Assembly (NCBI GenBank): GCA_902577075.1
Contig: CACGXV010000001.1
Location: 1-64,000 of the forward strand
Direction: 5' to 3'
Origin: an uncultured Pelagibacteraceae bacterium
Lineage (GTDB): Bacteria; Pseudomonadota; Alphaproteobacteria; Pelagibacterales; Pelagibacteraceae
DNA length: 64,000 bases
Part shown: positions 8,626 through 16,969 of the stretch, in pieces
How positions within the stretch are numbered: position 1 is the first letter of the stretch
Layout: the number at the start of each line of letters is the position of its first letter
Translations under genes and position numbers: made by a program
The notes under the pieces: model-generated
What the model was told of the DNA's origin: nothing
Database searches by the model: none
What the model saw: the letters and a program-made list of their open reading frames with translations, nothing else

Positions 8626-9069
8626 CTATCTTTTTTCTAAATACTTCTGATGATATTCCTCTGCAGCACAATAATTTTTTAATTCAGAAAGTTTGGTAAC
8701 TACTCTTCCAGATAATCTTATATTTTCTTCATTTATAACTTTTTGAGCAATTTTCTTTTGTTCATCGTTAAGATAAAATATTTCACTTCTGTATTGTGTG
8801 CCAAAATCAGGTCCTTGAGAATTCAAGGTTGTTGGGTCATGAAATTCAAAAAATTTTTTTATAATTTCCTCATAAGAAATTATTTTAGGATCAAATTCAA
8901 GTTTTACAGCTTCTGCGTGATTTGTTGTCCCAGTGCAAACCTCTCTATAATTTGTATTTGGACTATTACCTCCGCAGTATCCAACCTCAGTTCTATAAAC
9001 GCCCTCTAGTTGTCCATATTTTTTTTCTGGACCCCAAAAACATCCCAAAGCTAAAACTGCTATTTCCAT
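8626..9069 (-). CDS. msrA: Peptide methionine sulfoxide reductase MsrA
   Basis: This 147-residue enzyme reduces the S-epimer of methionine sulfoxide in proteins and as free amino acid. The catalytic motif GCFWG is at residues about 9-13. GYCGGNSPNTNYREVCTG follows with the conserved Tyr and Glu context, then NHAEAVKLEFDP and a TQYRSEIFYL segment. The C-terminus ends soon after CAAEEYHQKYLEKR, where the resolving cysteine lies in some MsrA forms. Length is at the short end for the family. It is divergently transcribed from the EamA permease with only 34 bases between starts, an A+T-rich gap containing TATAAT-like sequence that must serve both. Confidence 0.93.
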   Translation of the reverse strand: MEIAVLALGCFWGPEKKYGQLEGVYRTEVGYCGGNSPNTNYREVCTGTTNHAEAVKLEFDPKIISYEEIIKKFFEFHDPTTLNSQGPDFGTQYRSEIFYLNDEQKKIAQKVINEENIRLSGRVVTKLSELKNYCAAEEYHQKYLEKR

Positions 9070-9103
9070 AGATTAATGCTATAATAATAATATAATTAAA
9101 TCC

Positions 9104-9985
9104 ATGTTATCTAAAAATCAATTAGGCTTTTTATACATGGTTCTTTCTGTTTGTGCATTCTCAATGATGGATGTACTTGTAAAATGGTCTGAAAATTATC
9201 CAGTTGGAGAAGTTCTTTTTTTCAGGGGTTTTTGTGGATTAATACCCATACTTTTTTTAATACCAAAAAAAAATTATAAAGGCTTTTATAAAACAGATCG
9301 ACCTAAACTACATTTTGCAAGATGCATGGCTGGTTTAATGGCAATAGTGTCAATATTTATTGCTCTTAGAAACTTACCTTTGGCCACTGTAGTGAGTATT
9401 TCTTTTGCAGCACCGATATTTGCAACAATAATGTCAATATATTTTTTATCAGAAAAAATTGGTAAGTATAGATGGTTGGCAGTCTTTATTGGATTTTTAG
9501 GTGTAATAATTATTGCTCAACCTGGAATTTCATCTTTAAATTTTAATTATGTTTTTCCAATTATTTTTTGTTTAGGAATGTCTTACGTAGCTATTGCAAT
9601 AAGACAACTGTCTACTACAGAACCTGTCTGGTTAATTTCATTTTACTTCTCAATTGCAATAACAATTTTAGGACTACTAACTGTTCCATTTGGTTGGGTT
9701 ATGCCAACTTTTTTCGATTTTATATTATTGTGTATGATTGGTTTGCTTGGAGGTGTTGCAAATTTACTTTTAGGTCAATCATATAAACTTTCAGAAGTTT
9801 CTTTGGTTACACCGTTAAAATACCTAAGTTTAGTGTTTGCTATTTTCTTTGGGTATTTTGTTTGGAATGAAATACCATCATACAAGACTTTGATTGGCGC
9901 TATATTAGTAATTTTATCTTCAATCATAATATTTAGAAGAGAAATATATTTAAAAAAACCAAACTTAATTTTTAAAAATGAATAA
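9104..9985 (+). CDS. EamA/DMT-family permease
   Basis: This 293-residue integral membrane protein has about ten hydrophobic helices arranged as two EamA repeats. The first repeat begins GFLYMVLSVCAFSMMDVLVKW with the typical FRG after it (residues about 41-43). The second repeat carries LLGQSYKLSEVSLVTPLKYLS, which is typical of the RhaT/S-adenosylmethionine-uptake-like branch of drug/metabolite transporters. The substrate cannot be determined; amino acids, SAM or other small metabolites are known for the family. The start ATG at 9104 sits 34 bases from the divergent msrA start, and its end overlaps the AlkA-like gene by eight bases. Confidence 0.85.
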   Translation: MLSKNQLGFLYMVLSVCAFSMMDVLVKWSENYPVGEVLFFRGFCGLIPILFLIPKKNYKGFYKTDRPKLHFARCMAGLMAIVSIFIALRNLPLATVVSISFAAPIFATIMSIYFLSEKIGKYRWLAVFIGFLGVIIIAQPGISSLNFNYVFPIIFCLGMSYVAIAIRQLSTTEPVWLISFYFSIAITILGLLTVPFGWVMPTFFDFILLCMIGLLGGVANLLLGQSYKLSEVSLVTPLKYLSLVFAIFFGYFVWNEIPSYKTLIGAILVILSSIIIFRREIYLKKPNLIFKNE

Positions 9986-10601
9986 AACACCCAGATATTG
10001 GTCAGAAGCAATTAAACATCTCTCAAAAGATAAAATAATGAGGAAACTTATATTAAAGTATAAAGATAAAACTTTAACCTCAAGGAGAGATATTTTTTTA
10101 TCATTGTGCAAATCTATAATTGGTCAACAAATTAGCGTAGCTGCTGCTAACTCAGTTTTTTTAAAGTTCAAAAAAGAGTGTAAAGGAAAGATAAATCCAA
10201 AAGTAGTAAATAGCATTACTTCAAATAGATTAAAAAAATGTGGTTTAAGTAGACAAAAAGTAAGAGGTATAAAAGAGTTAGCAAAAAAATTTATTAGTAA
10301 AACTTTTAATCCAAGAATTATCAAAACAATGAGTGATGAAGAAGCAATTCTTTATTTGTCAGAATTAAGACAAATAGGTAGATGGTCAGCAGAAATGATA
10401 TTACTATTTACTTATAACAGGTCTAACATTTGGCCTGTTCAAGATATTGGTCTACTCAGAGCAATTTCTAATAACTATAAAAAAAACTACTTACCACCTA
10501 TGAGTTATGTAAATCGTTTAAAAAAGAGATTCTCTCCTTATTGTTCAGTTGCCACTTGGTATTTATGGCGTTCTATTGATGATGATCCTGTACAATATTA
10601 A
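9978..10601 (+). CDS. DNA-3-methyladenine glycosylase II (AlkA-like)
   Basis: This 207-residue base-excision-repair glycosylase belongs to the HhH-GPD superfamily. The N-terminal part has SIIGQQISVAAANSVF, typical of the family. The helix-hairpin-helix LRQIGRWSAEMILLF lies at about residues 130-144, and the catalytic aspartate is in the following PVQDIGLLRAI. No Fe-S cysteine cluster is seen, which separates it from Nth/MutY and supports AlkA-type removal of alkylated purines. It overlaps the EamA gene by eight bases and shares its TTAA stop with the convergent DUF1330 gene. Confidence 0.88.
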   Translation: MNKTPRYWSEAIKHLSKDKIMRKLILKYKDKTLTSRRDIFLSLCKSIIGQQISVAAANSVFLKFKKECKGKINPKVVNSITSNRLKKCGLSRQKVRGIKELAKKFISKTFNPRIIKTMSDEEAILYLSELRQIGRWSAEMILLFTYNRSNIWPVQDIGLLRAISNNYKKNYLPPMSYVNRLKKRFSPYCSVATWYLWRSIDDDPVQY

Positions 10602-10885
10602 ATACCTTCAATTATCTGATGATGTCTCACAGCATTATCTTTAATAACCTTGAGCGCTTCCTGATATTCGGGGGAATCATAAAATTCTATCGCTGTTTTA
10701 TAATTTGTAAACTCAAGAACGGTTGTTCTAGGAGAGTCCATTCCTTCATTTGTTCTATTTTTTCCACCTCTAATTAAAAATTTGCCAGAGTATTTTTCCG
10801 CAGCAGATGTAGCTTTTAGCGCATACTCCTTTAGTTTCTCCTCACTAGTAATTTTTTCCCACATGCATACAACATAACCTTTCAT
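10598..10885 (-). CDS. DUF1330 domain protein (copy A)
   Basis: This 95-residue dimeric alpha/beta-barrel (ferredoxin-like) protein of the DUF1330 family has no established biochemical function that I know of. The family pattern is visible: an opening YVVCMWEKITSEEKLKEYA, FLIRGG at about residues 36-41, TTVLEFTNYKTAIEFYDSPEYQEAL, then a C-terminal IIEGI. A good Shine-Dalgarno (AAAGGAGA) precedes the ATG. A paralogue follows on the same strand 41 bases upstream, so the two look like an ancient tandem duplication in one operon. The stop is shared with the convergent AlkA-like gene. Confidence 0.82.
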   Translation of the reverse strand: MKGYVVCMWEKITSEEKLKEYALKATSAAEKYSGKFLIRGGKNRTNEGMDSPRTTVLEFTNYKTAIEFYDSPEYQEALKVIKDNAVRHHQIIEGI

Positions 10886-10926
10886 AATTCTCCTTTTATA
10901 TAATTATATATTCAAAATTTACTTTA

Positions 10927-11229
10927 TCAAATATCTTCTTGATCTACTCCTTCAACAATGAACATAATTCTTTTAGTAGTACTCTCAGCATACGACCAGG
11001 CAGATTTATAATCATTTGATTCATGGCAGGACATTGCATCATCATAACTTGGAAACTCCCAAATAACAGTTCGGACAATATTTGTATTACTAAATGATGT
11101 TAATCTACCACCTCTTACAATTGGTTTTCCTCCATAACTTTTTATTACAGGAATAGCTTTTTCTCCGTATTTTTTTAGATTATCTTGGTTTGAGATTTCT
11201 AAGTATAGACTTATCCAATATGTTTTCAT
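10927..11229 (-). CDS. DUF1330 domain protein (copy B)
   Basis: This second DUF1330-family protein (100 residues) is the paralogue of its downstream neighbour. It has the same landmarks: YWISLYLEISNQDNLKKYGE, PIVRGGRL at about residues 36-43, TVIWEFPSYDDAMSCHESNDYKSA, and a C-terminal IVEGVDQED. The first half aligns well by eye, while the C-terminal part has diverged, so the two probably have different ligands or form a heterodimer; both ideas are inference. It is divergent from the phosphoribosyltransferase gene with a 43-base gap, which presumably holds the promoter for this pair. Confidence 0.8.
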   Translation of the reverse strand: MKTYWISLYLEISNQDNLKKYGEKAIPVIKSYGGKPIVRGGRLTSFSNTNIVRTVIWEFPSYDDAMSCHESNDYKSAWSYAESTTKRIMFIVEGVDQEDI

Positions 11230-11272
11230 ATTTATCCTTTTTTAATAATTTTATTTATGATACCAAATTTCT

Positions 11273-11794
11273 ATGGCTGATAAATTAATAATTACATATG
11301 AAGAATATAAAACTGCAGTTGAGAAACTTGCTCTAGAGATAGAAAAAAATTATAAACCAACCGTTCTAGTTGGTATAATGAGAGGTGCGGCTCCAATCAT
11401 AGATATTTTATCCAGAATTTTTAAATTACCAACTGCCTATGTTGTTATCCAAAGTTATTCTGGTGATACTGTTCAAAATAAACAAGGAGAACTAATTTTT
11501 GCCAGAGATATTAGTGCAATTGCAACTAACAAAAATTTTAAAAAAGTTTTGTTGGTTGATGATTTGTCAGATACGGGTTTAACACTGAATAAAAGTATAG
11601 ATTGGTTGAAAGAATACGATCCAATCAAAAATTATATCAAAGAGATAAAGACAGCATGTCTGTGGAAAAAAAAATCATCTTCTTTTACCCCTGACTTTTG
11701 TCCAATTTTATTAAAAAATGATCCTTGGATAGTTCAGCCGTCAGAGCATTATGATGAAGTAGATATAGAAGCTTTAAAAAAAAAACATTCATAA
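11273..11794 (+). CDS. Purine-type phosphoribosyltransferase (Gpt/Hpt-like)
   Basis: This 173-residue type I phosphoribosyltransferase is likely to convert a free purine base plus PRPP to the nucleotide. The PRPP-binding motif VLLVDDLSDTGLTL lies at about residues 92-105 and the early loop VGIMRGAAPI at about 33-42. YVVIQSYSG precedes the flexible loop, and FCPILLKNDPWIVQPSEHYDE forms a C-terminal hood like that of xanthine/guanine phosphoribosyltransferases. The neighbouring convergent operon is a BMP-type nucleoside/purine importer, so salvage of imported purines is a reasonable inference. The exact base specificity cannot be read. A bidirectional hairpin terminator follows the stop. Confidence 0.82.
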   Translation: MADKLIITYEEYKTAVEKLALEIEKNYKPTVLVGIMRGAAPIIDILSRIFKLPTAYVVIQSYSGDTVQNKQGELIFARDISAIATNKNFKKVLLVDDLSDTGLTLNKSIDWLKEYDPIKNYIKEIKTACLWKKKSSSFTPDFCPILLKNDPWIVQPSEHYDEVDIEALKKKHS

Positions 11795-11805
11795 AAAATA
11801 AAAAA

Positions 11806-11827
11806 AAGGCCAGACAAAGCTGGCCTT
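11806..11827. terminator. Bidirectional intrinsic terminator
   Basis: A perfect 8-bp stem AAGGCCAG / CTGGCCTT surrounds a six-base loop (ACAAAG). An A-run on the left (11801-11807) gives a U-tract for the minus strand, and TTAATTT follows on the plus strand. It lies between the convergent phosphoribosyltransferase and BMP genes and can end both transcripts. Confidence 0.85.
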
Positions 11828-11849
11828 AATTTAAATTTTAAAAAAGAAA

Positions 11850-12914
11850 TTACTGCGGAATATCTCCTTCTACTCCTTTAACATAAACATTCATACCAGC
11901 TAACATCCCGTCATCTGCTACTGAACCCTCAGCTACAAGAATGTTTCCTTTTTGATCATAAATTGGACCAGTAAATGAATGGGTTTTTCCAGACGCTAAG
12001 TCTTTTTGAAGTTGTTCTACTTCCTTAACTAAATCACTTCCCATAGCAGAATTATATGGAGCCATAGCAACCATTCCTTCTTTTAATCCATGCCAAGTAT
12101 CTTGTTGTTTCCATGTACCATCTCTTGCTGCAATAGACCTTTCGACATAATAAGGTGCCCAATCATCGATAATAGACGTTAATATTGATTTTGGCGCAAA
12201 TCTTTGCATATCACTTGCTTGACCAAATGACCAAACTCCTGCTTTTTCTGCTACTTGAACAGGTGCAGTACTGTCAGTATGCTGCATTATAATATCCGCT
12301 CCTTGATCAATTAAAGCTTGAGCCGCCTCAGACTCTTTACCTGGATCATACCAAGTAAATACCCAAACTATTTTTGTTTTAATATCAGGATTTACTTTTT
12401 GGGCAGCTAGTGTCATAGCATTAATTCCTCTAATAACTTCAGGTATTGGAAAGGAAGCAATATATCCAATAACATTTGTTTTTGTCATCTTTCCTGCCAT
12501 GTGACCTAACAAAGTTCTTCCTTCATAAAATCTTGCAGAGTAAGTGGAAACATTTGAGTGTTCTCTTTTGTATCCAGTTGCATGCTCAAATTTTACGTTT
12601 GGAAAATCTTTAGCAACTTTGTTTGTAGGATCCATATACCCAAAGCTTGTAGTAAAAATTAGGTCATGTCCAGATTGTGCTAACTGCCTTATGACTCTTT
12701 CCGCATCTGCACCTTCTGGTACACTTTCAACGTAAGTAGTTTTTATTCCAGCAGCTTCTACTGCTTTTCTTCCTTCATCATGTTGGTATGTCCATCCATG
12801 GTCCCCAGTGGGTCCGACATAAACAAAACCAACTTTAAAATCTGCATTAGCTTGTACGCTTAAGCCGAGCAAAAATAATACAGAAATTATATATCTTAAA
12901 AAGTATTTATACAT
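11850..12914 (-). CDS. BMP/PnrA-family ABC transporter substrate-binding lipoprotein-like protein
   Basis: This 354-residue periplasmic binding protein belongs to the Bmp/PnrA (Med) family that captures purine nucleosides or related compounds. A signal peptide occupies residues 1 to about 24, ending QANA; no lipobox cysteine is seen, so it is probably soluble in the periplasm. The mature start FKVGFVYVGPTGDHGWTYQHDEGR is the family hallmark. GADIIMQHTDSTAP and a WSFGQASDM segment line the expected ligand cleft. It is the last gene of a four-gene importer operon, 87 bases after the permease, with its own strong Shine-Dalgarno (AAAGGGGA). That suggests higher expression of the binding protein. 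Confidence 0.9.
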   Translation of the reverse strand: MYKYFLRYIISVLFLLGLSVQANADFKVGFVYVGPTGDHGWTYQHDEGRKAVEAAGIKTTYVESVPEGADAERVIRQLAQSGHDLIFTTSFGYMDPTNKVAKDFPNVKFEHATGYKREHSNVSTYSARFYEGRTLLGHMAGKMTKTNVIGYIASFPIPEVIRGINAMTLAAQKVNPDIKTKIVWVFTWYDPGKESEAAQALIDQGADIIMQHTDSTAPVQVAEKAGVWSFGQASDMQRFAPKSILTSIIDDWAPYYVERSIAARDGTWKQQDTWHGLKEGMVAMAPYNSAMGSDLVKEVEQLQKDLASGKTHSFTGPIYDQKGNILVAEGSVADDGMLAGMNVYVKGVEGDIPQ

Positions 12915-13001
12915 TTGATTCCCCTTTAAATTTTGTTTTGTGATACTACAAACTAGGCAAGATTCTAATAAAAAAAAATAATTATTTTGGAATAGCTAAC
13001 A

Positions 13002-13934
13002 TCACTTTTCTTTATAGAAGATTTGTCCCAATGACGTTGGAGTGTTTAGTTTAATTTTTCTACTGTCACGAGAAATTATAACTAAAACTATAATCGTCAT
13101 GATGTATGGTAATGCACTTAATAATTGAACTGGAATTCTAAACCCAATAGCTTGCATATGTAATTGTAAAATTGTAATCCCACCAAATATTAATGCGCCT
13201 ATCAAAACTTTTATAGGGCTCCATGTCGCAAAAACTACTAATGCAAGTGCAATCCACCCTCTTCCTCCAGTCATATTTTCAATCCATTGTGGAGTGTAAA
13301 TTAATGAAAGGTAAGCACCTGCCAATCCACACATAGCTCCACCATAAAGAATACAACTATATCTTACTAAGATTACGTTAATACCCTGGTTAGATGCCGA
13401 GGTGGGCGAGTCTCCCACTGCTCTTATTATTAATCCAATTTTTGTCTTTTTCAGAAAATAATTTGTTATAAAGGGTAATAAAAAAGCAAAATATAATATA
13501 ATTGAATGTCCAAATAAAATTGGTCCAAAAAAAGGAATATTTTCCTTAAGATTTACGAATAATAAGGGAAATTCTTTTCCTGGTATTCCAACAAAATTCT
13601 TTCCTATCATTGCCGACATCCCAATACCAAAAATAGTTAATGCAAGTCCTGTAGCAACGTGATTTGTGAGAAGCGATTGTGTTAGTATCCCAAAAATGAT
13701 TGAGATAATTAAACCTGATAGCATCGATCCTATTACTGCAAAAAATAAGTTGTCCGTTATAATCATCAATGCAAATCCTGAGATTGCTCCAATAATCATC
13801 ATTCCTTCGACACCAAGATTTAAAACACCGGATCTTTCAGTTATTAACTCTCCAGATGCAGCAAGTATTAATGGGACTGATGATGCCATAATTGCACCAA
13901 TCAATATACCTATAAAATTTAAATCAAAGCTCAT
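13002..13934 (-). CDS. Nucleoside-type ABC transporter permease 2
   Basis: This 310-residue inner-membrane permease of the branched-chain-like/BMP group has about eight to ten hydrophobic segments. The middle GELITERSGVLNLGVEGMM is characteristic of the YufQ/NupC-type second permease. AVGDSPTSASNQGINV is the cytoplasmic coupling loop that contacts the ATPase. A GGRGWIALALVVFATWSP block follows. It pairs with the preceding permease, overlapping its 3' end by 11 bases, to form the heterodimeric channel for the BMP-bound ligand. The family links to purine nucleoside import; the ligand is not proven here. Confidence 0.9.
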   Translation of the reverse strand: MSFDLNFIGILIGAIMASSVPLILAASGELITERSGVLNLGVEGMMIIGAISGFALMIITDNLFFAVIGSMLSGLIISIIFGILTQSLLTNHVATGLALTIFGIGMSAMIGKNFVGIPGKEFPLLFVNLKENIPFFGPILFGHSIILYFAFLLPFITNYFLKKTKIGLIIRAVGDSPTSASNQGINVILVRYSCILYGGAMCGLAGAYLSLIYTPQWIENMTGGRGWIALALVVFATWSPIKVLIGALIFGGITILQLHMQAIGFRIPVQLLSALPYIMTIIVLVIISRDSRKIKLNTPTSLGQIFYKEK

Positions 13935-14997
13935 TTTTTTTAAGACCTAAAAATTTTATTTTAAAAAATAGCAAGTAATCAGATCCAAGAAGAAAGAATA
14001 AAATCATCCCTTGAAAAACTTGACCTGTATATTTGGGTACTTGTAAAAAAATCTGTGCTGTTTCTGCACCTAGGTAAGTTAGAGCTACAATTAGTGAAGC
14101 AAATATAATTCCAACTGGATTTAACCTTCCTAAGAAAGCAACAATTATTGCTGTAAAACCATAGTCTGGTGAAATATTTCTATGTAACTGACCAATTGGT
14201 CCAGTTATTTCCCCAACTCCTGCAAGACCTGCACATGCTCCACTGATCATAAAAACTATAATTATCATGGTTTCCCCTTTGTAGCCTGCATATTTTGCTG
14301 TCTTTAAACTTAAACCTGAAACTTTTATTTGAAAACCCAAATATGTTTTGTATAAAATTAGCCAACTTAAGAATACAGTCATTAGAGTGATAAAAATTCC
14401 AGCATGAATTCTTAAACCATCAAATAAAATAGGCATCCTTGCAGATTCACTAAATTGTCTTGTTTCAGGAAAGTTAAAACCTTCAGGATTACTCCAAGGA
14501 CCGACCACTAAGTAATCTAATAATAATTTAGCTACATAAACTAGCATTAAGCTGACTAATATTTCATTTGTATTAAAATAAGTTTTCAAAACTGCAGGGA
14601 TCATTGCAAATATCATTCCTCCGATTGCGCCAGATAAAATAATTATTGGTAAAACATAAAAACCATCATGACCATAAAATAATAAAGCTACACCACCACC
14701 AACAATTCCCCCAAAAATGAGCTGTCCTTCCGCTCCAATGTTCCAATTATTACTTTTAAAACAAAAAGATAAACCAATTGCTATTAAACAAAGCGGTGTT
14801 GCTTTTACCAAAAGTTCACTAAAGCCGTATAAGTCAGAAATTGGTGTTATAAAAAAAAATTTTAAAGCTATTATAGGATTGAAACCCAGTACATAAAAAA
14901 TAATTCCCCCACCAAATAAGGTAAGAAAAATAGCTAAAATTGGTGTTAAAAAGTAAATTGAGGGAGAAACATCATTACGTTTTTCAATTTTAATCAA
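13924..14997 (-). CDS. Nucleoside-type ABC transporter permease 1
   Basis: This 357-residue membrane protein is the YufP-type first permease of the BMP importer. After an N-terminal helix it carries FCFKSNNWNIGAEGQLIFGG (residues about 82-101), the family signature, then FNTNEILVSLMLVYVA and the coupling loop VSGLSLKTAKYAGYKG. The end ITGPIGQLHRNISPDYGFTAI is also well conserved. It overlaps the ATPase gene by eight bases and the second permease by eleven, so all three are translationally coupled. A GPIGQLH motif like this is common to nucleoside systems, which supports but does not prove that substrate class. Confidence 0.9.
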   Translation of the reverse strand: MIKIEKRNDVSPSIYFLTPILAIFLTLFGGGIIFYVLGFNPIIALKFFFITPISDLYGFSELLVKATPLCLIAIGLSFCFKSNNWNIGAEGQLIFGGIVGGGVALLFYGHDGFYVLPIIILSGAIGGMIFAMIPAVLKTYFNTNEILVSLMLVYVAKLLLDYLVVGPWSNPEGFNFPETRQFSESARMPILFDGLRIHAGIFITLMTVFLSWLILYKTYLGFQIKVSGLSLKTAKYAGYKGETMIIIVFMISGACAGLAGVGEITGPIGQLHRNISPDYGFTAIIVAFLGRLNPVGIIFASLIVALTYLGAETAQIFLQVPKYTGQVFQGMILFFLLGSDYLLFFKIKFLGLKKNEL

Positions 14998-16489
14998 TTG
15001 AACCTCCTCCCATCAAAATTCCTAATTTTTCTGGAGTAACTTCATTTATATCCATGATTTTAGATAATTTACCTTTATAAATTACGCATATCCTATCGCT
15101 TAATCTTAAAAGTTCGTCGTTATCTGTAGAAATTAATATTGAGGATTTACCCTGTTCATTGATATTTATAAGAGTTTCATGAATATAATTGATAGCACCG
15201 ACATCAAGCCCCCAAGTTGGATTGAAGCAAACCAAGAGCTCTGGAGAAGTAATCAATTCTCTTCCAATAATTAACTTTTGAAGATTTCCTCCTGACAAAA
15301 ATTGACTTTTCATTTCAACATTATCTGTATTTACAGAAAAATTAGATAGTATTTTCTTTGAGTGTTCTTTTATTTTTTTTTCGTTTACTAATCCCCTCTC
15401 AAAAAAGTTAGAAGATTTAAAATTATTTAAAGCAACATTTTCGTATATCTTTAATTCTGGAACTGCCGCTTGTGAAATACGATCCTCTGGTGAAAAAGCC
15501 ATAAGATATTCTCTTCTTTCTCTCGGATTGAGCTTGCCAATTTCTTTGTTTCTAAATTTTATAGAGGTATAATCTGTAATTATTTCTCCACTCAAAATTT
15601 GAAATAATTCACTTTGACCATTTCCTGAAATTCCTGCTATCCCTAAACATTCTCCCTTTTTTAAAGAAAAATTTAAATTTATTAAATTTGTTTCATAAGG
15701 ATCATCACTTCTAAAATTTAAGTTTGAGATTTTTAAAATTTCTTCATTATATTTTAAATTTTTAATTTTTTTTCTTATAGTACTTAGATTTTCTCCAACC
15801 ATTTTATTGGCCAAACTCTCAATTTTTTCCTCTTTTGTACTGCTTACAGATACAACTTTGCCTTTCCTCATTACTGCTACTTCATCACAGAGCGAAAGTA
15901 CCTCTTTTAGTTTATGTGTTATATAAATTATTAAAATTCCTTCTTCTGAGAATTTTTTTAATGAAATAAAAAGATCCTCAGTTTCCTGTTCAGTTAAAAC
16001 TGATGTAGGTTCATCCATTATTAATACTTTAGGATTTCTAATTAAACATCTTATAATTTCAACTTTTTGTTTTTGACCTGCTGATAAGTTTAAAACTGGA
16101 ATATCTAAATCAATTTTAAAATTATATTTTTTTAAGATTTCATTCACCAAGAATCTAAGCTCCTCATTTTTTTCGTTACTATCAATACTCAAGTTTTCAA
16201 AAACAGATAAAGTTTCAAATAAATTAAAATGTTGAAAAACCATCCCAATATTATTTTTCTTAGCATCTAGAGGAGAGTTAAGTTTGATATTTTCATTATT
16301 CAAAAAAACTTTTCCTTCATCTGGTTTTACTACTCCAGATAAAATTCTGACAAGTGTAGACTTGCCAGCACCATTTTCTCCCAATAAAGCGTATATTTTT
16401 CCACTTCCAAACTCTAATGAAACGTTATCGTTTGCTATACATCCTGGATATGTTTTTGAAATGTTTGATATTGTAAGTTTTGTATTCAT
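14990..16489 (-). CDS. Nucleoside-type ABC transporter ATP-binding protein (two NBDs)
   Basis: This 499-residue protein contains two fused ATPase domains, like RbsA/YufO. The first domain has Walker A LLGENGAGKST (about residues 35-45), signature LSAGQKQKVE and Walker B VLIMDEPTSVL. The second has the degenerate P-loop GISGNGQSE, where the catalytic lysine is replaced, and signature LSGGNLQKLI with ELLVCFNPTWGLD in place of the usual DEPT. Such asymmetry is normal in this subfamily. It is the first gene of the operon that continues with two permeases and the binding protein. The 139-base gap upstream must hold the promoter; no riboswitch-like fold was recognised there. Confidence 0.93.
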   Translation of the reverse strand: MNTKLTISNISKTYPGCIANDNVSLEFGSGKIYALLGENGAGKSTLVRILSGVVKPDEGKVFLNNENIKLNSPLDAKKNNIGMVFQHFNLFETLSVFENLSIDSNEKNEELRFLVNEILKKYNFKIDLDIPVLNLSAGQKQKVEIIRCLIRNPKVLIMDEPTSVLTEQETEDLFISLKKFSEEGILIIYITHKLKEVLSLCDEVAVMRKGKVVSVSSTKEEKIESLANKMVGENLSTIRKKIKNLKYNEEILKISNLNFRSDDPYETNLINLNFSLKKGECLGIAGISGNGQSELFQILSGEIITDYTSIKFRNKEIGKLNPRERREYLMAFSPEDRISQAAVPELKIYENVALNNFKSSNFFERGLVNEKKIKEHSKKILSNFSVNTDNVEMKSQFLSGGNLQKLIIGRELITSPELLVCFNPTWGLDVGAINYIHETLININEQGKSSILISTDNDELLRLSDRICVIYKGKLSKIMDINEVTPEKLGILMGGGSID

Positions 16490-16628
16490 TAGAATCTTGA
16501 TCTTAATTGTAAAAATAAAGAATTAAGCTCTATAAATACAATAAATAAATCGATTTTTGAGTGAAAACTTATTAATTATTCAACTTTTAAGTTAATCTTT
16601 GGACACATTTTGGTAATATATTTAGATA
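16490..16628. other. Divergent intergenic region, ABC operon / lipoprotein
   Basis: This 139-base A+T-rich gap between the divergent importer operon and the small lipoprotein gene must contain both promoters. I see TATA-rich stretches but no convincing -35/-10 pair, no large inverted repeat, and nothing resembling a purine riboswitch (no conserved TATA..TCTACC core). Confidence 0.5.
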
Positions 16629-16931
16629 ATGAAATTAAAATTTATAATAACATTAATATCAATTGTTTTTTTAACAACTGCTTGCCAGACTATCAAAAAT
16701 AAAACTGACGAAGTTGCAGAAAAAGAAAATAAAAAATTTGGATTATTTGTTGGTGAAGATGTCAACAAGATGAAGTTGGAACTGGGGGCTCCTACCGAGG
16801 ATATTATAAATAGTACAGGCAATGAAGTTTTAATTTATAAAACTAAAAAGTATGGGATGCCTTGCGAGAGAAGATTTGAAGTAAATGCCAGTGGCACTAT
16901 TATAGCTTTTAGTTCAAGCGGATGTTTTTAA
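16629..16931 (+). CDS. Small lipoprotein of unknown function
   Basis: This 100-residue protein has a lipoprotein signal peptide, ending in lipobox LTTAC with the modified cysteine at about residue 19. The mature part is short, with GEDVNKMKLELGAPTEDI (about residues 43-60) and EVLIYKTKKYGMPCERRFEV, then a C-terminal cysteine. This resembles the SmpA/OmlA-like small outer-membrane lipoprotein pattern (a G-x-P segment followed by a beta strand), but the match is loose. Two cysteines in the mature domain could form a disulfide. It stands alone between the ABC operon promoter region and a bidirectional terminator. The function is unknown. Confidence 0.75.
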   Translation: MKLKFIITLISIVFLTTACQTIKNKTDEVAEKENKKFGLFVGEDVNKMKLELGAPTEDIINSTGNEVLIYKTKKYGMPCERRFEVNASGTIIAFSSSGCF

Positions 16932-16932
16932 A

Positions 16933-16954
16933 CTTGTGGGGTGAACCCCACAAG
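16933..16954. terminator. Bidirectional hairpin terminator
   Basis: A perfect 9-bp stem CTTGTGGGG / CCCCACAAG has a TGAA tetraloop. It begins just after the lipoprotein stop (16931) and lies between it and the convergent hsp20 stop (16970). The flanks are A/T-rich but lack a clean U-run, so termination strength is uncertain. Confidence 0.7.
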
Positions 16955-16969
16955 CAAGGTTTAAATTAT

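Noticed and set aside
16490..16628. Purine or other riboswitch ahead of the ABC importer operon
   Set aside because: No conserved riboswitch core or multi-helix junction could be drawn by eye.
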